Shown here: piece after piece, positions 48,754 through 57,895 of the stretch
How the letters are laid out: each line of letters opens with the position of its first letter
Numbering within the stretch: the first letter of the stretch is position 1
Assembly (NCBI GenBank): GCA_001023535.1
Contig: CP011020.1
Location: 956,596-1,020,595, forward strand
Origin: Pseudomonas chlororaphis
Lineage (GTDB): Bacteria; Pseudomonadota; Gammaproteobacteria; Pseudomonadales; Pseudomonadaceae
Direction of reading: 5' to 3'
DNA length: 64,000 nt
Position numbers and translations under genes: made by a program
Notes under the pieces: model-generated
What the model saw: the letters and a program-made list of their open reading frames with translations, nothing else
Databases searched by the model: none
Told to the model about the DNA's origin: nothing

Positions 48754-49370
48754 AGTTTTTGCAGAAGCTCAAGGAGCGCAGGACCCGCAAGTACCTCAAG
48801 CGCCTGGAAAAGCTCGAAAGGGCCCCGGAGAAAATCCGCCTGCGCTACCCCCGGTATCAAGTCGGCGTCGGCACTTATGGCATCCCCGAGGTGACCGAGT
48901 TCGGCGACGACACGGTGCTCAAGATCGGCGCCTACACCTCCATCGCCAACGGTGTGAAGATCCTTCTGGGGGGTGGGCATCGCATGGACTGGGTCAGTAC
49001 GTTTCCATTCCCGCTGATGATCGACGAGGCCAGGCACATTCCCGGCAGCAACCCGACCAAGGGTGACGTGGTGATTGGCAGCGACTGCTGGATCTGCGCC
49101 GAAACGATGATTCTCTCCGGCGTGACCATCGGCCACGGCGCTGTCGTGGCCGCCGGTGCCGTGGTGACGCGCGATGTCGAGCCCTACGCCGTTGTCGGCG
49201 GCAACCCTTGTCGGTTCATCCGCTGGCGCTTCGAGGAACCGGTGCGCCAGGCCCTGCTGGCGTCAGCCTGGTGGGAGTGGCCATTGGAGGAGGTCAAGGC
49301 CATCTCGCCCTTGCTGTGCAGCGACGACCTCGAAGCATTCCTGGACTACGCCCGCCGACGCCAGGCCTGA
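48750..49370 (+). CDS. CatB-like hexapeptide acetyltransferase
   Basis: 206-residue left-handed beta-helix acyltransferase. A charged N-terminal stretch ([18 protein letters not shown]) precedes hexapeptide repeats ([20 protein letters not shown], then [20 protein letters not shown]) and the closing [14 protein letters not shown] typical of the CatB/Vat group. Start GTG at 48750 overlaps the glycosyltransferase TGA, with GAGG eight bases upstream. It probably O-acetylates the sugar added or modified by the neighbouring glycosyltransferase. An antibiotic acetyltransferase role is less likely in this context. Confidence 0.85.
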   Translation: MKFLQKLKERRTRKYLKRLEKLERAPEKIRLRYPRYQVGVGTYGIPEVTEFGDDTVLKIGAYTSIANGVKILLGGGHRMDWVSTFPFPLMIDEARHIPGSNPTKGDVVIGSDCWICAETMILSGVTIGHGAVVAAGAVVTRDVEPYAVVGGNPCRFIRWRFEEPVRQALLASAWWEWPLEEVKAISPLLCSDDLEAFLDYARRRQA

Positions 49371-49380
49371 TGGGCAGATC

Positions 49381-49401
49381 ACCCCGGGCATGAACCCGGG
49401 G
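49381..49401. terminator. Hairpin between converging genes
   Basis: Perfect 7-bp stem CCCCGGG/CCCGGGG with a CATGAA loop, between the acetyltransferase and LysE ends. The T run is weak on both strands. Confidence 0.55.
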
Positions 49402-49412
49402 CATTCAGCGGC

Positions 49413-50042
49413 TCAATGCATTTCGGTGAAGGCCAGTTTCACGCCAATGGCGACGAGCACCGCGCCCATGGTGCGGTCGAACCAGTGGCCCATGCGCGCG
49501 AAACCGGCACGCACCCGTTGCTGGCTGAACAACATGGCCACCAGGCAGAACCACACCGCGGTCGCGACCGCCAGGTACACGCCATAGCCGGCCTGGACCG
49601 CCAGCGGCGTGTGCGGGTTGATCACCACGGTGAACAGCGACAGGAAGAACAGCGTGGCCTTGGGGTTCAGGCCATTGGTGATGAAGCCTGCGGTAAACGC
49701 CCCGCGAGCGCTGCGCTCGCCGACTTCCTTGTGCAGGTTTTCCTCGGTGGGCTTGGCCGGTTTCGCCCGCAACGCCTTGAAGCCGATGTACAGCAGGTAC
49801 GCGGCGGCGGCCCATTTCAGCGCGTTGAACAGCACGATCGATTGCGACACGATCAGGCCGATGCCCAGCAACGAGTAGCCCACGTGCAGGAAGATCGCCG
49901 TGCCCACGCCCAGGGCCGTCCAGGTCCCGGCGCGCCGGCCGTGGGTCACGCTTTCACGCACCACCACGGCAAAGTCCGGCCCGGGACTGGCGACGGCCAG
50001 CAGGTGGATCAGGGCGACGGTGAGAAACTCGGTGAGGTACAT
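49413..50042 (-). CDS. LysE/RhtB family amino-acid exporter
   Basis: 209-residue inner-membrane protein with about six hydrophobic segments. The N-terminal family motif ASPGPDFAVVVRESVTHG follows the first helix, and KWAAAAYLLYIGFKALR closes the first half. LysE/RhtB proteins export amino acids such as lysine, threonine or homoserine; the substrate here is unknown. The start at 50042 has GGAG upstream; earlier in-frame codons run through a palindromic repeat. Confidence 0.92.
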   Translation of the reverse strand: MYLTEFLTVALIHLLAVASPGPDFAVVVRESVTHGRRAGTWTALGVGTAIFLHVGYSLLGIGLIVSQSIVLFNALKWAAAAYLLYIGFKALRAKPAKPTEENLHKEVGERSARGAFTAGFITNGLNPKATLFFLSLFTVVINPHTPLAVQAGYGVYLAVATAVWFCLVAMLFSQQRVRAGFARMGHWFDRTMGAVLVAIGVKLAFTEMH

Positions 50043-50097
50043 GGGGGCTCCTTGGCGGCCATTCTCGTTAAGTGGAACATCGTGGCGAAACAGCTTT

Positions 50098-50190
50098 GTG
50101 GCGAGGGAGCTTGCTCCCGCTGGGCTGCGAAGCGGCCCCAGGAAGCCTGCGAGTGCTGCGCACTCGAACGGGAGCAAGCTCCCTCGCCAC
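50098..50190. repeat. Type-2 palindromic repeat, inverted pair
   Basis: GTGGCGAGGGAGCTTGCTCC and its inverse GGGAGCAAGCTCCCTCGCCA enclose a 50-bp loop that itself holds GAGTGC..GCACTC. It lies in the divergent space between LysE and the 2-hydroxyacid dehydrogenase, an uncommon place for a REP-type element. Confidence 0.9.
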
Positions 50191-50289
50191 GGTCCGCTTC
50201 CTTGCCAGACATGCCCGGCGTCATGCCACAACGCATCTGATAGGCTCGCCACATTACGCCTTCGGTTCCAGACATAAAAGGTACAGCTG

Positions 50290-51255
50290 ATGACAAACAC
50301 CGCCCGCGCCGTTTTCCTCGATCACCCGTCCCTGGACCTCGGCGACCTGGACCTGGAGCCGCTGCGCAACTGCTTCCACACGTTGCAGTTGTTCGCCCGC
50401 ACCTCGCCGGAGCAGGTGGCCGAACGGCTCAAGGGCGCCACCGTGGCGATCACCAACAAAGTGGTGATCGACGCGGCCGCGATGGCCGCCAACCCCGGAT
50501 TGAAGCTGATCCTGATCAGCGCCACCGGCACCAACAATGTCGACCTGGTGGCTGCCCGCAACCATGGCATCACCGTGTGCAATTGCCAGGGCTACGGCAC
50601 GCCGTCGGTGGCCCAACACACGATCATGCTGTTGCTGAACCTGGCGACACGATTGGCCGACTACCAGAAAGCGGTTGGTGCAGGACGCTGGCAGCAGGCT
50701 TCGCAGTTCTGCCTGCTGGACTACCCGATCGTCGAGCTGCAAGGCAAGACCCTGGGTCTGCTGGGCCACGGTGAACTGGGCAGCGCCGTCGGGCGGCTGG
50801 CCGAAGCTTTCGGCATGCGCGTACTGCTGGGGCAGATTCCCGGACGCCCGGCCCGTCCAGACCGCCTGGCGCTTGACCAGTTGCTGCCGCAGGTCGATGC
50901 CCTGACCCTGCACTGCCCGCTCAACGAACACACGCGAAACCTTATCGGAGCCCGCGAACTGGCCCAACTCAAACCCGGCGCCTTCGTGGTCAACACCGCC
51001 CGCGGTGGCCTGATCGACGAACAGGCCCTGGCCGAGGCGCTGCGCAGCGGCCACCTGGGCGGTGCCGCTACCGACGTGCTGAGCGTGGAGCCGCCAAGCC
51101 AGGGCAACCCCCTGCTGGCGAGCGACATCCCGCGCTTGATTGTCACCCCGCACAATGCCTGGGGCAGCCGCGAGGCGCGGCAGCGGATCGTTGGGCAAAT
51201 GTGCGAAAACGCCCAGGGCTTTTTCAGCGGTACAGCGCGACGGGTCGTCAGTTGA
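50290..51255 (+). CDS. D-2-hydroxyacid dehydrogenase family protein
   Basis: 321-residue NAD(P)-dependent dehydrogenase. The Rossmann motif is [18 protein letters not shown] near residue 155. The catalytic Arg lies in [10 protein letters not shown] and the catalytic His in [11 protein letters not shown]. The closest relatives by feel are glycerate/hydroxypyruvate reductases (HprA-type); 2-ketoacid reduction is certain only at family level. The 33-bp gap to rsmC suggests a joint transcript. Confidence 0.9.
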   Translation: MTNTARAVFLDHPSLDLGDLDLEPLRNCFHTLQLFARTSPEQVAERLKGATVAITNKVVIDAAAMAANPGLKLILISATGTNNVDLVAARNHGITVCNCQGYGTPSVAQHTIMLLLNLATRLADYQKAVGAGRWQQASQFCLLDYPIVELQGKTLGLLGHGELGSAVGRLAEAFGMRVLLGQIPGRPARPDRLALDQLLPQVDALTLHCPLNEHTRNLIGARELAQLKPGAFVVNTARGGLIDEQALAEALRSGHLGGAATDVLSVEPPSQGNPLLASDIPRLIVTPHNAWGSREARQRIVGQMCENAQGFFSGTARRVVS

Positions 51256-51287
51256 TAAACTGCCGCACTTTTTTCAAGGAGCAGACC

Positions 51288-52286
51288 ATGGACCCGCGCA
51301 GTGAAGTACTGCTTCGTCAGGCCGAGTTATTCCAGGGCTCGGTGCTGCTGGCCGGCTTGCCCGCCGACGACCTGCTCGGCCGCCTGCCCGACGCCCACGG
51401 CTGGTGCTGGCACGCTGGCGATCAGGCGGCGCTGGACGCGCGTTTCCCACAGCGCAGCCACTTTGGCGTCACCGTGCCCGAACGCGGGTTCGACACTGCC
51501 GTGGTGTTCCTGCCCAAGGCCAAGGACCTCACCGACTACATCCTCAACGCCGTGGCGGCGCGCCTGGCCGGCCGCGAGGTGTACCTGGTCGGGGAAAAAC
51601 GCAGCGGCATCGAAGGCGCGTCCAAGCAGCTCAACCCCTTTGGCAAGCCGCGCAAGCTCGACAGCGCGCGGCATTGCCAGTTGTGGCAGGTCACCGTGGC
51701 CAACGCCCCCGAGGCCAAGCCTCTGGAAAGCCTGGCCCAGACCTACGAATTGCCCTTGGCCGAAGGCCCACTGACCGTCGTCAGCCTGCCCGGCGTGTTC
51801 AGCCACGGTCGCCTGGATCGCGGCAGTGCACTACTGCTCGAACACCTGGACAAACTGCCCGGCGGCCATTTGCTGGACTTCGGCTGCGGCGCCGGCGTGC
51901 TCGGGGCGGTGGTCAAGCGGCGCTATCCGCACAACACCGTCACGATGCTGGACGTGGACGCCTTCGCCGCCGCCAGCAGTCGCCTGACCCTGGCGGCCAA
52001 CGGCCTGGACGCCGAGGTGCTGACCGGTGACGGGATCGACGCCGCGCCAATGGGCTTGAACGCGATCCTGAGCAACCCGCCGTTCCACGTCGGCGTGCAC
52101 ACCGATTACTTCGCCACGGAAAACCTGCTGCGAAAAGCCGCGAAACACCTGAAAAACGGCGGCGAACTGCGACTGGTCGCCAACAGTTTCCTCAAGTACC
52201 AGCCACTGATCGAAGAGCACTTGGGTGCCTGCTCAATCAAGGCCGAGGGCCAAGGGTTCCGCATCTACCAGGCCAGGCGCGGCTGA
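51288..52286 (+). CDS. rsmC: 16S rRNA (guanine 1207-N2)-methyltransferase
   Basis: 332-residue RsmC. An N-terminal RsmC-specific domain (about 1-160) precedes the methyltransferase domain, with motif [19 protein letters not shown] near 195 and the catalytic NPPFHVG near 265. It methylates G1207 on assembled 30S subunits. The start at 51288 has AAGGAG eight bases upstream. It sits between the dehydrogenase and the riboswitch-controlled gene. Confidence 0.93.
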   Translation: MDPRSEVLLRQAELFQGSVLLAGLPADDLLGRLPDAHGWCWHAGDQAALDARFPQRSHFGVTVPERGFDTAVVFLPKAKDLTDYILNAVAARLAGREVYLVGEKRSGIEGASKQLNPFGKPRKLDSARHCQLWQVTVANAPEAKPLESLAQTYELPLAEGPLTVVSLPGVFSHGRLDRGSALLLEHLDKLPGGHLLDFGCGAGVLGAVVKRRYPHNTVTMLDVDAFAAASSRLTLAANGLDAEVLTGDGIDAAPMGLNAILSNPPFHVGVHTDYFATENLLRKAAKHLKNGGELRLVANSFLKYQPLIEEHLGACSIKAEGQGFRIYQARRG

Positions 52287-52344
52287 GGCTTTTTGGAAAA
52301 CAACGCTTGCCCTATCGGATTTGCCTAGGCAGAATCCGCTCCGT

Positions 52345-52515
52345 CCTAGGGGAGTAGTCTCCCGCGAGCGCCCTGCTCGCCCGGCATACGTCAACACACT
52401 TGGTCAGCAGACCATGGCGTATGCGGCCCAAGCGTCCACGCAGATGGTCGCTGGGTTTGACAAGACCTATGACACGCACACCTTACCCGGGGCGGGAAGG
52501 CTGTACGTGTCATAG
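52345..52515 (+). promoter_or_regulatory. yybP-ykoY family manganese riboswitch
   Basis: The leader of the GDT1-family gene has CCTAGGGGAGTAGTCTCCCG, then CATACGTCAACAC with a pairing GCGTATG, and GACAAGACC, all hallmarks of the yybP-ykoY class. A 10-bp hairpin, CTATGACACG (52467-52476) with CGTGTCATAG (52506-52515), closes the region and probably forms the expression platform just before the ribosome site AGGA. Members bind Mn2+ and switch on metal exporters. Boundaries are approximate. Confidence 0.9.
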
Positions 52516-52547
52516 CCGTGTCGACCCGCCCCTTTAGGAACTACCTG

Positions 52548-53132
52548 ATGCTGGACTCATTTCTCGTACCTACCGCCATCGTTGCGTTGGCCGAAATCGG
52601 CGACAAGACGCAATTGCTCGCGCTCATCCTCGCGGCACGCTTTCGCAAACCCTGGCCGATCATCGCCGGCATCATCGCGGCAACGCTCGCCAACCATGCG
52701 GCCGCCGGGGCCGTGGGGGCCTGGGTGGGCAGTATCTTCTCGGATGCGGTCTTGCACTGGATCCTGGCGGCCAGTTTCGCGGCCACGGCGCTGTGGACCC
52801 TGGTCCCGGACAAGCTGGACGACGAGGAAACCACCACCGCCCGCACGTTCGGCCCATTCCTGACCACGCTGATCGCGTTCTTCCTGGCGGAAATCGGTGA
52901 CAAGACGCAGATCGCCACGGTAATGCTCGCTGCGCAGTACCCGGAGCTGTGGCTGGTGATCATCGGGACCACCCTGGGCATGCTGATTGCCAACGTGCCG
53001 GTGGTACTGGCCGGCAACTTCGCGGCCGAGAAACTGCCCCTGAACCTGATCCGCCGCCTGGCCGCCTCGGCCTTCTTCGTCCTGGCGGTTGTCGCGGTGT
53101 ACAAGGCGATGCAGAGCAGCGGGTGGGTTTAA
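52548..53132 (+). CDS. GDT1/TMEM165 family manganese exporter
   Basis: 194-residue membrane protein of the UPF0016/GDT1 family. Two copies of the E-x-G-D-K-T motif are seen, in VALAEIGDKTQLLAL near residue 12 and FFLAEIGDKTQIATV near 115, each beside a membrane helix; the two halves are inverted repeats. Family members export Mn2+ (MneA in Vibrio) or exchange Ca2+/Mn2+ with protons. The manganese riboswitch upstream supports the Mn2+ role. The start at 52548 has AGGA eight bases before it. Confidence 0.92.
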   Translation: MLDSFLVPTAIVALAEIGDKTQLLALILAARFRKPWPIIAGIIAATLANHAAAGAVGAWVGSIFSDAVLHWILAASFAATALWTLVPDKLDDEETTTARTFGPFLTTLIAFFLAEIGDKTQIATVMLAAQYPELWLVIIGTTLGMLIANVPVVLAGNFAAEKLPLNLIRRLAASAFFVLAVVAVYKAMQSSGWV

Positions 53133-53141
53133 AGAGGCGTT

Positions 53142-53169
53142 GAGGCGAGGGAGCTTGCTCCCTCGCCTC
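53142..53169. terminator. Bidirectional hairpin, minimal type-2 palindrome
   Basis: Perfect 13-bp stem GAGGCGAGGGAGC/GCTCCCTCGCCTC with a 2-nt loop, located between the converging GDT1 and M48 genes. The stem is the head of the type-2 palindromic repeat, which here seems to serve as a terminator. Confidence 0.75.
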
Positions 53170-53195
53170 AAAAGCACATCAGCGCATCGCGCGGG

Positions 53196-54011
53196 TTACT
53201 TCTTGGCCTGTTGGTAAAGCGGCATCACCTTCGGAATGGCCGCCTGCAACGAAGCGATCCGGCTGCTGGACGCCGGGTGCGTGCTCATGAACTCCGGCGG
53301 CGCGCCTTCCGAGGCCTTGCTCATCTTGTTCCACAAGGTGATCGCGGCGTTCGGGTTGTAACCGGCGCGGGCGGCGAGTTCAAGGCCGATCAGGTCGGCT
53401 TCGTTCTCGTTGGCGCGACTGTTGGGCAAGGTCATGCCATAGTTGGCCACGGTGTCGGCCAGCGCCAGGCTGTCCTGGCCCAGGCCGAACAAGGCACCGG
53501 CGCCCTGCTTGGCCATCTCGATGCCGTAGGCCTTGGACATCGCCTCACGACCGTGCTCGCGCAGGGCGTGGGCGATTTCATGGCCCATGACCGCAGCGAT
53601 TTCATCGTCGGTCAGTTGCAGCGAATCGATCAGCCCGGTGTAGAAGATGATCTTGCCGCCAGGCCCGCAGTTGGCGTTGAGCTCGTCGCTCTTGATCAGG
53701 TTCACTTCCCACTTCCATTGCGCCGAGTCCGGACGGAACACCGGCGCCTGGGCGATCAGTCGGCTGGCAATGGCCTGCACGCGCTTGGCTTCATTGCTGG
53801 TCTTGTCCAACGCACCCTGGGTGCTCGCCTCGCCCACTGTCTTCTGGTAGGACTGGGCATACATCTGGTTGACCTCGTCGGTCGACAACATGCTGAACAT
53901 GTACTGCTTGCGCTCCACGCCCACGGCTCCGCCGCTGGTGGTATTCACCGATTGGCAACCGGCGAGCAGAAGGCCCGCGCCCAGTACACTCACCATCAAT
54001 GTCTTGTGCAT
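53196..54011 (-). CDS. M48 family metalloprotease lipoprotein
   Basis: 271-residue periplasmic zinc protease. The N-terminus has a lipobox, LLLAGCQSV, so the protein is lipid-anchored after cleavage before Cys19. The zinc motif HEIAH in AAVMGHEIAHALREHG and the downstream Glu in NENEADLIGLELAARAGY complete the active site. It resembles LoiP/BepA-type proteases that oversee outer-membrane protein quality; which one cannot be told. It is divergent from the chemoreceptor gene. Confidence 0.92.
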   Translation of the reverse strand: MHKTLMVSVLGAGLLLAGCQSVNTTSGGAVGVERKQYMFSMLSTDEVNQMYAQSYQKTVGEASTQGALDKTSNEAKRVQAIASRLIAQAPVFRPDSAQWKWEVNLIKSDELNANCGPGGKIIFYTGLIDSLQLTDDEIAAVMGHEIAHALREHGREAMSKAYGIEMAKQGAGALFGLGQDSLALADTVANYGMTLPNSRANENEADLIGLELAARAGYNPNAAITLWNKMSKASEGAPPEFMSTHPASSSRIASLQAAIPKVMPLYQQAKK

Positions 54012-54226
54012 ATAAGAAGCTCCCTGGAAACGTGGGCGTATCCTAGGCGGTGATTTGTATCGGCGCCAGATACATCACGACGGATTACAATTTTTCGCAC
54101 AGCACCCCACCCTGTCCATTTGCGACACTCACCCCTCCAAAACAGTCATCCGACGAACAGCGCCTTATGCCGGGGCGGCCAAACGCCGATACAGGTTCCA
54201 GACGTCATCCTGCGTCCGGAGCCTTT

Positions 54227-56365
54227 ATGAAATTCAAATCGATCCAGTTTTCCGTGGCGGCCCTGGCGGGTGCCATCGTTCTCAGCGTGGTCGGCGCCCT
54301 GGTGCTGTACGCGTTGTTTGCGGGTGCCCGCACCCAGGAGATGGTGCAACAGCGGACCAAGGCGCAATTCGAACAGCTCATCGAACAGCGCCTCAGCGCC
54401 CTGGCCCGAACCCAGGCCAGCTTGATCCAACGGGAACTGGAGGCGCCGCTGCAACTGGCCAAGGGCCTTGCCACCACCAACGCCCTGATGGGCATGAAGG
54501 GCGCGGACGGTAACCCGTCCTTGAAGGTGCCCCGCGAGCAGATGATCAGCCTGCTGCGCGAAACCGTGGTGCGCAATCCCAAGGTCTTGGGCGCCTACAT
54601 CGCCTGGGAACCGAACGCCATCGATCACGACGACGCCAACTACGCGAACAGCCAGGTGGTGGGCATGGAAACCAACGGGCGCTTCCTGCCCTGGTGGTTT
54701 CGCAACCAGGACGGCACCCTCGGCCTGGAAAAACTCGCCGACGTGACCGACCAGAAACTGCTCTCCACCGGCATCCGCGCCAGTGAGTACTACCTGTGCT
54801 CCCAGGACAGCCGCAAGGCCTGCGTGATCGACCCGGCGCCCTACCGGGTTGGCGACACCATGACCATGCTCGCCTCGTTCATCGAACCGATTCTCATCGA
54901 CGGCAAGTTCCAGGGCATTGTCGGGGCCGACCTGTCGGTGAACTTCATCCAGGACATGCTCGTGGCCGCCGACGGCAAGCTGTACGACGGCGCCGGGGAA
55001 ATGGCCCTGCTCTCGAGCAACAACCGCTTCGTGGCCTTCACCAAGGACCCGAGCAAGCTCGGAGAGAAAGCCAGCGACCTGCTCGACGCCAGCGAACTGG
55101 ACAACCTGGGCAAGCTCGGCAACGGCGAAGTGCGCTACGACGTCGATGAAGAACACGGGCATATCGAGGTGTACATGCCATTCGGCATTGGCGAAACCAA
55201 CGCGCGTTGGACGCTGATGCTGCAACTGCCGCTGAACGCGGTGATGGCCGACCTGCAAGCGTTGCAGAACGACCTCGACCACCAGCGCCAGGCGGATATT
55301 TTCGGCATGGCGATGGTGGGCCTGGTGATCGCCGGGATCGGCTTGCTGGTGATCTGGCTGGTGGGCCATGGCATTGCCCGACCGCTCAAGCAAATGGTGG
55401 CGATGCTCGATGACATCGCTCAGGGCGAAGGCGACCTGACCCGTCGCCTGGTGAGCGACCGCGCCGATGAGCTGGGCTCGATCGCCAAGGGCTTCAACAC
55501 CTTCCTGAGCAAGTTGCAGGGGATGATCACCCAGGTGGTGACCTCGGTGCAGAGCGTCAGCGATTCGTCGGAACACACCGCCGACATCGCCATCCGCACC
55601 AACCAGGGCGTGCACAAGCAAATGTCGGAGATCGACCAGGTGGCCACCGCCGTACAGGAAATGACCGCCACCGCCCAGGACGTGGCCCGCAATGCGACCC
55701 AGGCCGCGCAGGCCGCCAGCCACGCCGACCAGGCCGCCAGCCAGGGCATGCAGATTGTCCAGGACACCTCCACGGCCATTGGGGCCCTGGCAACGGAAAT
55801 CGGCAAGGCCGTAAGCGTGGTGCAGGCCCTGGCCAAGGACAGCGAGAACATCAACGCGATCCTCACCGCCATTCGCGGGATCGCCGAGCAGACCAACCTG
55901 CTCGCCCTCAACGCGGCCATCGAGGCGGCCCGTGCCGGTGAACAGGGACGCGGCTTCGCCGTGGTGGCCGATGAGGTGCGTAACCTGGCACAGAAGACGC
56001 AACAGGCCACCGAAGAAATCCAGGCGATGATCCAACAGTTGCAACAAGGCACCCGGGATGTGGTGCGGGTGATGGAAGACAGCCAGCACCGTACCGATGA
56101 AAGCGTGCAGCACGCGGCGAAGGCGGCCCAGGCCCTGGAGACGATCACCCAGGCGGTGTCGGTGATCAACGACATGAACACCCAGATCGCCAGCGCCGCG
56201 GAGGAACAGAGCGCCGTGGCCGATGACATCAACCGCAATGTGATCAACATCGGCCAGGTGGCGAATGAAGTCGCAAGCGGCGCGGACGAGTCCAGCGCCG
56301 CCAGCGCCGGGCTGACCAAGTTGGCGGAGCAGCAGCGGCGCTTGATCAATCAGTTCAGGGTTTGA
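54227..56365 (+). CDS. Methyl-accepting chemotaxis protein with dCache sensor
   Basis: 712-residue chemoreceptor. TM1 ([22 protein letters not shown]) and TM2 ([19 protein letters not shown]) enclose a periplasmic double-Cache domain (about 45-350), with [14 protein letters not shown] and IGVVGADLSV-like segments. A HAMP domain follows, then the cytoplasmic coiled coil with the CheA/CheW tip [20 protein letters not shown]. The layout resembles polyamine or amino-acid receptors such as McpU/TlpQ; the ligand is not certain. The start at 54227 is set by the first membrane helix. No chemotaxis genes are adjacent. Confidence 0.93.
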   Translation: MKFKSIQFSVAALAGAIVLSVVGALVLYALFAGARTQEMVQQRTKAQFEQLIEQRLSALARTQASLIQRELEAPLQLAKGLATTNALMGMKGADGNPSLKVPREQMISLLRETVVRNPKVLGAYIAWEPNAIDHDDANYANSQVVGMETNGRFLPWWFRNQDGTLGLEKLADVTDQKLLSTGIRASEYYLCSQDSRKACVIDPAPYRVGDTMTMLASFIEPILIDGKFQGIVGADLSVNFIQDMLVAADGKLYDGAGEMALLSSNNRFVAFTKDPSKLGEKASDLLDASELDNLGKLGNGEVRYDVDEEHGHIEVYMPFGIGETNARWTLMLQLPLNAVMADLQALQNDLDHQRQADIFGMAMVGLVIAGIGLLVIWLVGHGIARPLKQMVAMLDDIAQGEGDLTRRLVSDRADELGSIAKGFNTFLSKLQGMITQVVTSVQSVSDSSEHTADIAIRTNQGVHKQMSEIDQVATAVQEMTATAQDVARNATQAAQAASHADQAASQGMQIVQDTSTAIGALATEIGKAVSVVQALAKDSENINAILTAIRGIAEQTNLLALNAAIEAARAGEQGRGFAVVADEVRNLAQKTQQATEEIQAMIQQLQQGTRDVVRVMEDSQHRTDESVQHAAKAAQALETITQAVSVINDMNTQIASAAEEQSAVADDINRNVINIGQVANEVASGADESSAASAGLTKLAEQQRRLINQFRV

Positions 56366-56376
56366 CACAGAAGCCC

Positions 56377-56597
56377 TGTGGCAGCGGGCCTGCCCGCGAA
56401 TGCGCTGGTTCAGCTTGCAAAGATGTTGGATGTACCGGCCCCTTCGCGGACAAGCCCGCTCCCACAGTCATTCGGTTGGCCGCAGGATTAGTGTTCGCCA
56501 CAAACCATTGTGGGAGCGGGCTTGCCCGCGAAGGCGACGTGTCAGGCGATACTTCTTTGCCTGTTAGACCGCTTTCGCGAGCAAGCCCGCTCCCACA
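56377..56597. repeat. Four-REP mosaic that includes the 133-bp unit in inverse orientation
   Basis: REPs alternate in orientation at about 56377, 56441, 56508 and 56571. The stretch 56411-56532 is an inverse copy, about 95% identical by eye, of the unit repeated at 38074-38523, including the non-REP spacer (GGCCGCAGGATTAGTGTTCG here). It fills the 274 bp between the chemoreceptor and the SRAP gene. Confidence 0.92.
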
Positions 56598-56639
56598 AAG
56601 GGTTGGCTCGTGAAGAGGCCAGCCAATACACCAATGCCC

Positions 56640-57263
56640 TCAAGCCGGCGTCAGGCACTCCGGCCCATTGAGCTTCGGGTCATTGACCATGTTGGCCAGC
56701 ACCCGCTCGCGCAAGGCGGCCGGTTCGCTGGCCAGCAGCCCTTGCAAGGCATGCAATGGCGTCTCGGGGTCTAGCCACTGGCGCTGGCCTTCTTCGTCCA
56801 GAATCAGTGGCCGGCGCTGCCCCGCCGCCGGCTGGGTGATGACCGCCGTGCTCAGCCACACTTGCTCCTGCACCGGATACGCCTCCCAGATCGCGGCGAA
56901 GAACAACGACGACCCTTCGCCCGGGGTCAACCAGTACGGGCGCTTGCGCGTGCCGCCGCGCCATTCATAAAAGCCGTTGGCCGGCAGCAGGCAACGCCGC
57001 AGGCGCAAGGCCTCGCGGAACATCGGTTGCTCGGCCACGGTTTCGGCCCGAGCATGGGCCGGGGTGCGGGACAGGTCGGTCAGCCACGGCGGCGTCAGCC
57101 CCCAGCGTGCCCGGGCCAGTTCCCGCTGGCCGTCGGCGCCGACACGCAGCATCAGCACCGAATCGTTGGGCGATATATTCCATTGGGCCTTCTGGTCGGC
57201 CGGAAAGCCGGGCAAGGCCGCGAAAGCGGGGTTCCAGCGAAACAGGGCATAACGTCCACACAT
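56640..57263 (-). CDS. SRAP/YedK-like protein with altered active site
   Basis: 207-residue SRAP (SOS response-associated, HMCES/YedK) domain. These proteins use Cys2 to crosslink abasic sites in single-stranded DNA. Cys2 (MCGRYALF) and the conserved Glu in ANGFYEWRGG (Glu100) are present. The Asn of the YedK motif INARVET is His70 here (AHARAET), and the segment with the catalytic His of IHDRRPL is missing: AAGQRRPLIL joins directly. Two of four usual active-site positions are therefore changed. It is last in a minus-strand trio with the CPXCG and DUF2007 genes. Confidence 0.88.
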   Translation of the reverse strand: MCGRYALFRWNPAFAALPGFPADQKAQWNISPNDSVLMLRVGADGQRELARARWGLTPPWLTDLSRTPAHARAETVAEQPMFREALRLRRCLLPANGFYEWRGGTRKRPYWLTPGEGSSLFFAAIWEAYPVQEQVWLSTAVITQPAAGQRRPLILDEEGQRQWLDPETPLHALQGLLASEPAALRERVLANMVNDPKLNGPECLTPA

Positions 57264-57298
57264 GGGGCAACACAACTCTTGATCAAACGGCCGCCAGC

Positions 57299-57559
57299 CT
57301 AACAGACCAGCGTGCCGGGGTAGCTCTGCGGCTCATCGCCGGGCACGGGCATCGCCGCATTGTACGCAACGATCAACTCCCGGGCGTATTGCGCCTGCTC
57401 GTCCTCCACCGCCAGCCCCAGCAAGCCTTGCATCGGCAACTCACCGACGCCGCCCACCAGGTCGCGGCCCACCAGATGCGCGGTGATGCCCTCGCTGGCG
57501 AGCATGCCTTGCAGCAGCTCGCCCTCCATCAGGTTTTCCAGCTCGTAGATGCGTTGCAT
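57299..57559 (-). CDS. DUF2007 family protein
   Basis: 86-residue protein of the DUF2007 (putative signal-transducing) family, opening MQRIYELENLMEGELLQGML and containing GITAHLVGRDLVGGVGEL. The fold is predicted to be a small ferredoxin-like domain; no catalytic residues are visible. It lies 11 bp after the CPXCG gene and 35 bp before the SRAP gene, in the same orientation. The function is unknown. Confidence 0.85.
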   Translation of the reverse strand: MQRIYELENLMEGELLQGMLASEGITAHLVGRDLVGGVGELPMQGLLGLAVEDEQAQYARELIVAYNAAMPVPGDEPQSYPGTLVC

Positions 57560-57570
57560 GGGCGCGCCCC

Positions 57571-57753
57571 TCAGTCGTTTTCGGCGTGGACCTCAAGATG
57601 CCACTCCTCGCCATGCACCTGCAGGACAAAGGTGACCGGCCGACAACAGACCTGACAGTCCTCGATGTAGTTCTGGTCCCCACCCGACAGGTCCACGGAC
57701 GTCTCGATCTCTTCACCACAATAGGGGCAATCATAAAGAGCAGTTTCCAGCAT
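57571..57753 (-). CDS. CPXCG-motif cysteine-rich protein
   Basis: 60-residue zinc-ribbon-like protein. Cys pairs are in [11 protein letters not shown] and [10 protein letters not shown], enough for one Zn2+ or similar metal. It begins [13 protein letters not shown] and ends [11 protein letters not shown]. It is first in the trio with DUF2007 and SRAP. The function is unknown. Confidence 0.88.
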   Translation of the reverse strand: MLETALYDCPYCGEEIETSVDLSGGDQNYIEDCQVCCRPVTFVLQVHGEEWHLEVHAEND

Positions 57754-57895
57754 CGCGGGTCTCCCAGGTGACTTGTGCGTATAATCGCCGGTCTGTTTGC
57801 AGGGCTATTTTCGCCTGGCTTGTCTGCCAGGCCGTGCCCCATCGTTTTTTGAGCGAACCTTTACTTACCCTAGCCGTTTCCAACAAGAGAGCATG

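Noticed and set aside
54146..56368. 740-codon open frame opposite the chemoreceptor
   Set aside because: His/Leu-rich mirror of the receptor coiled coil with no recognisable features.
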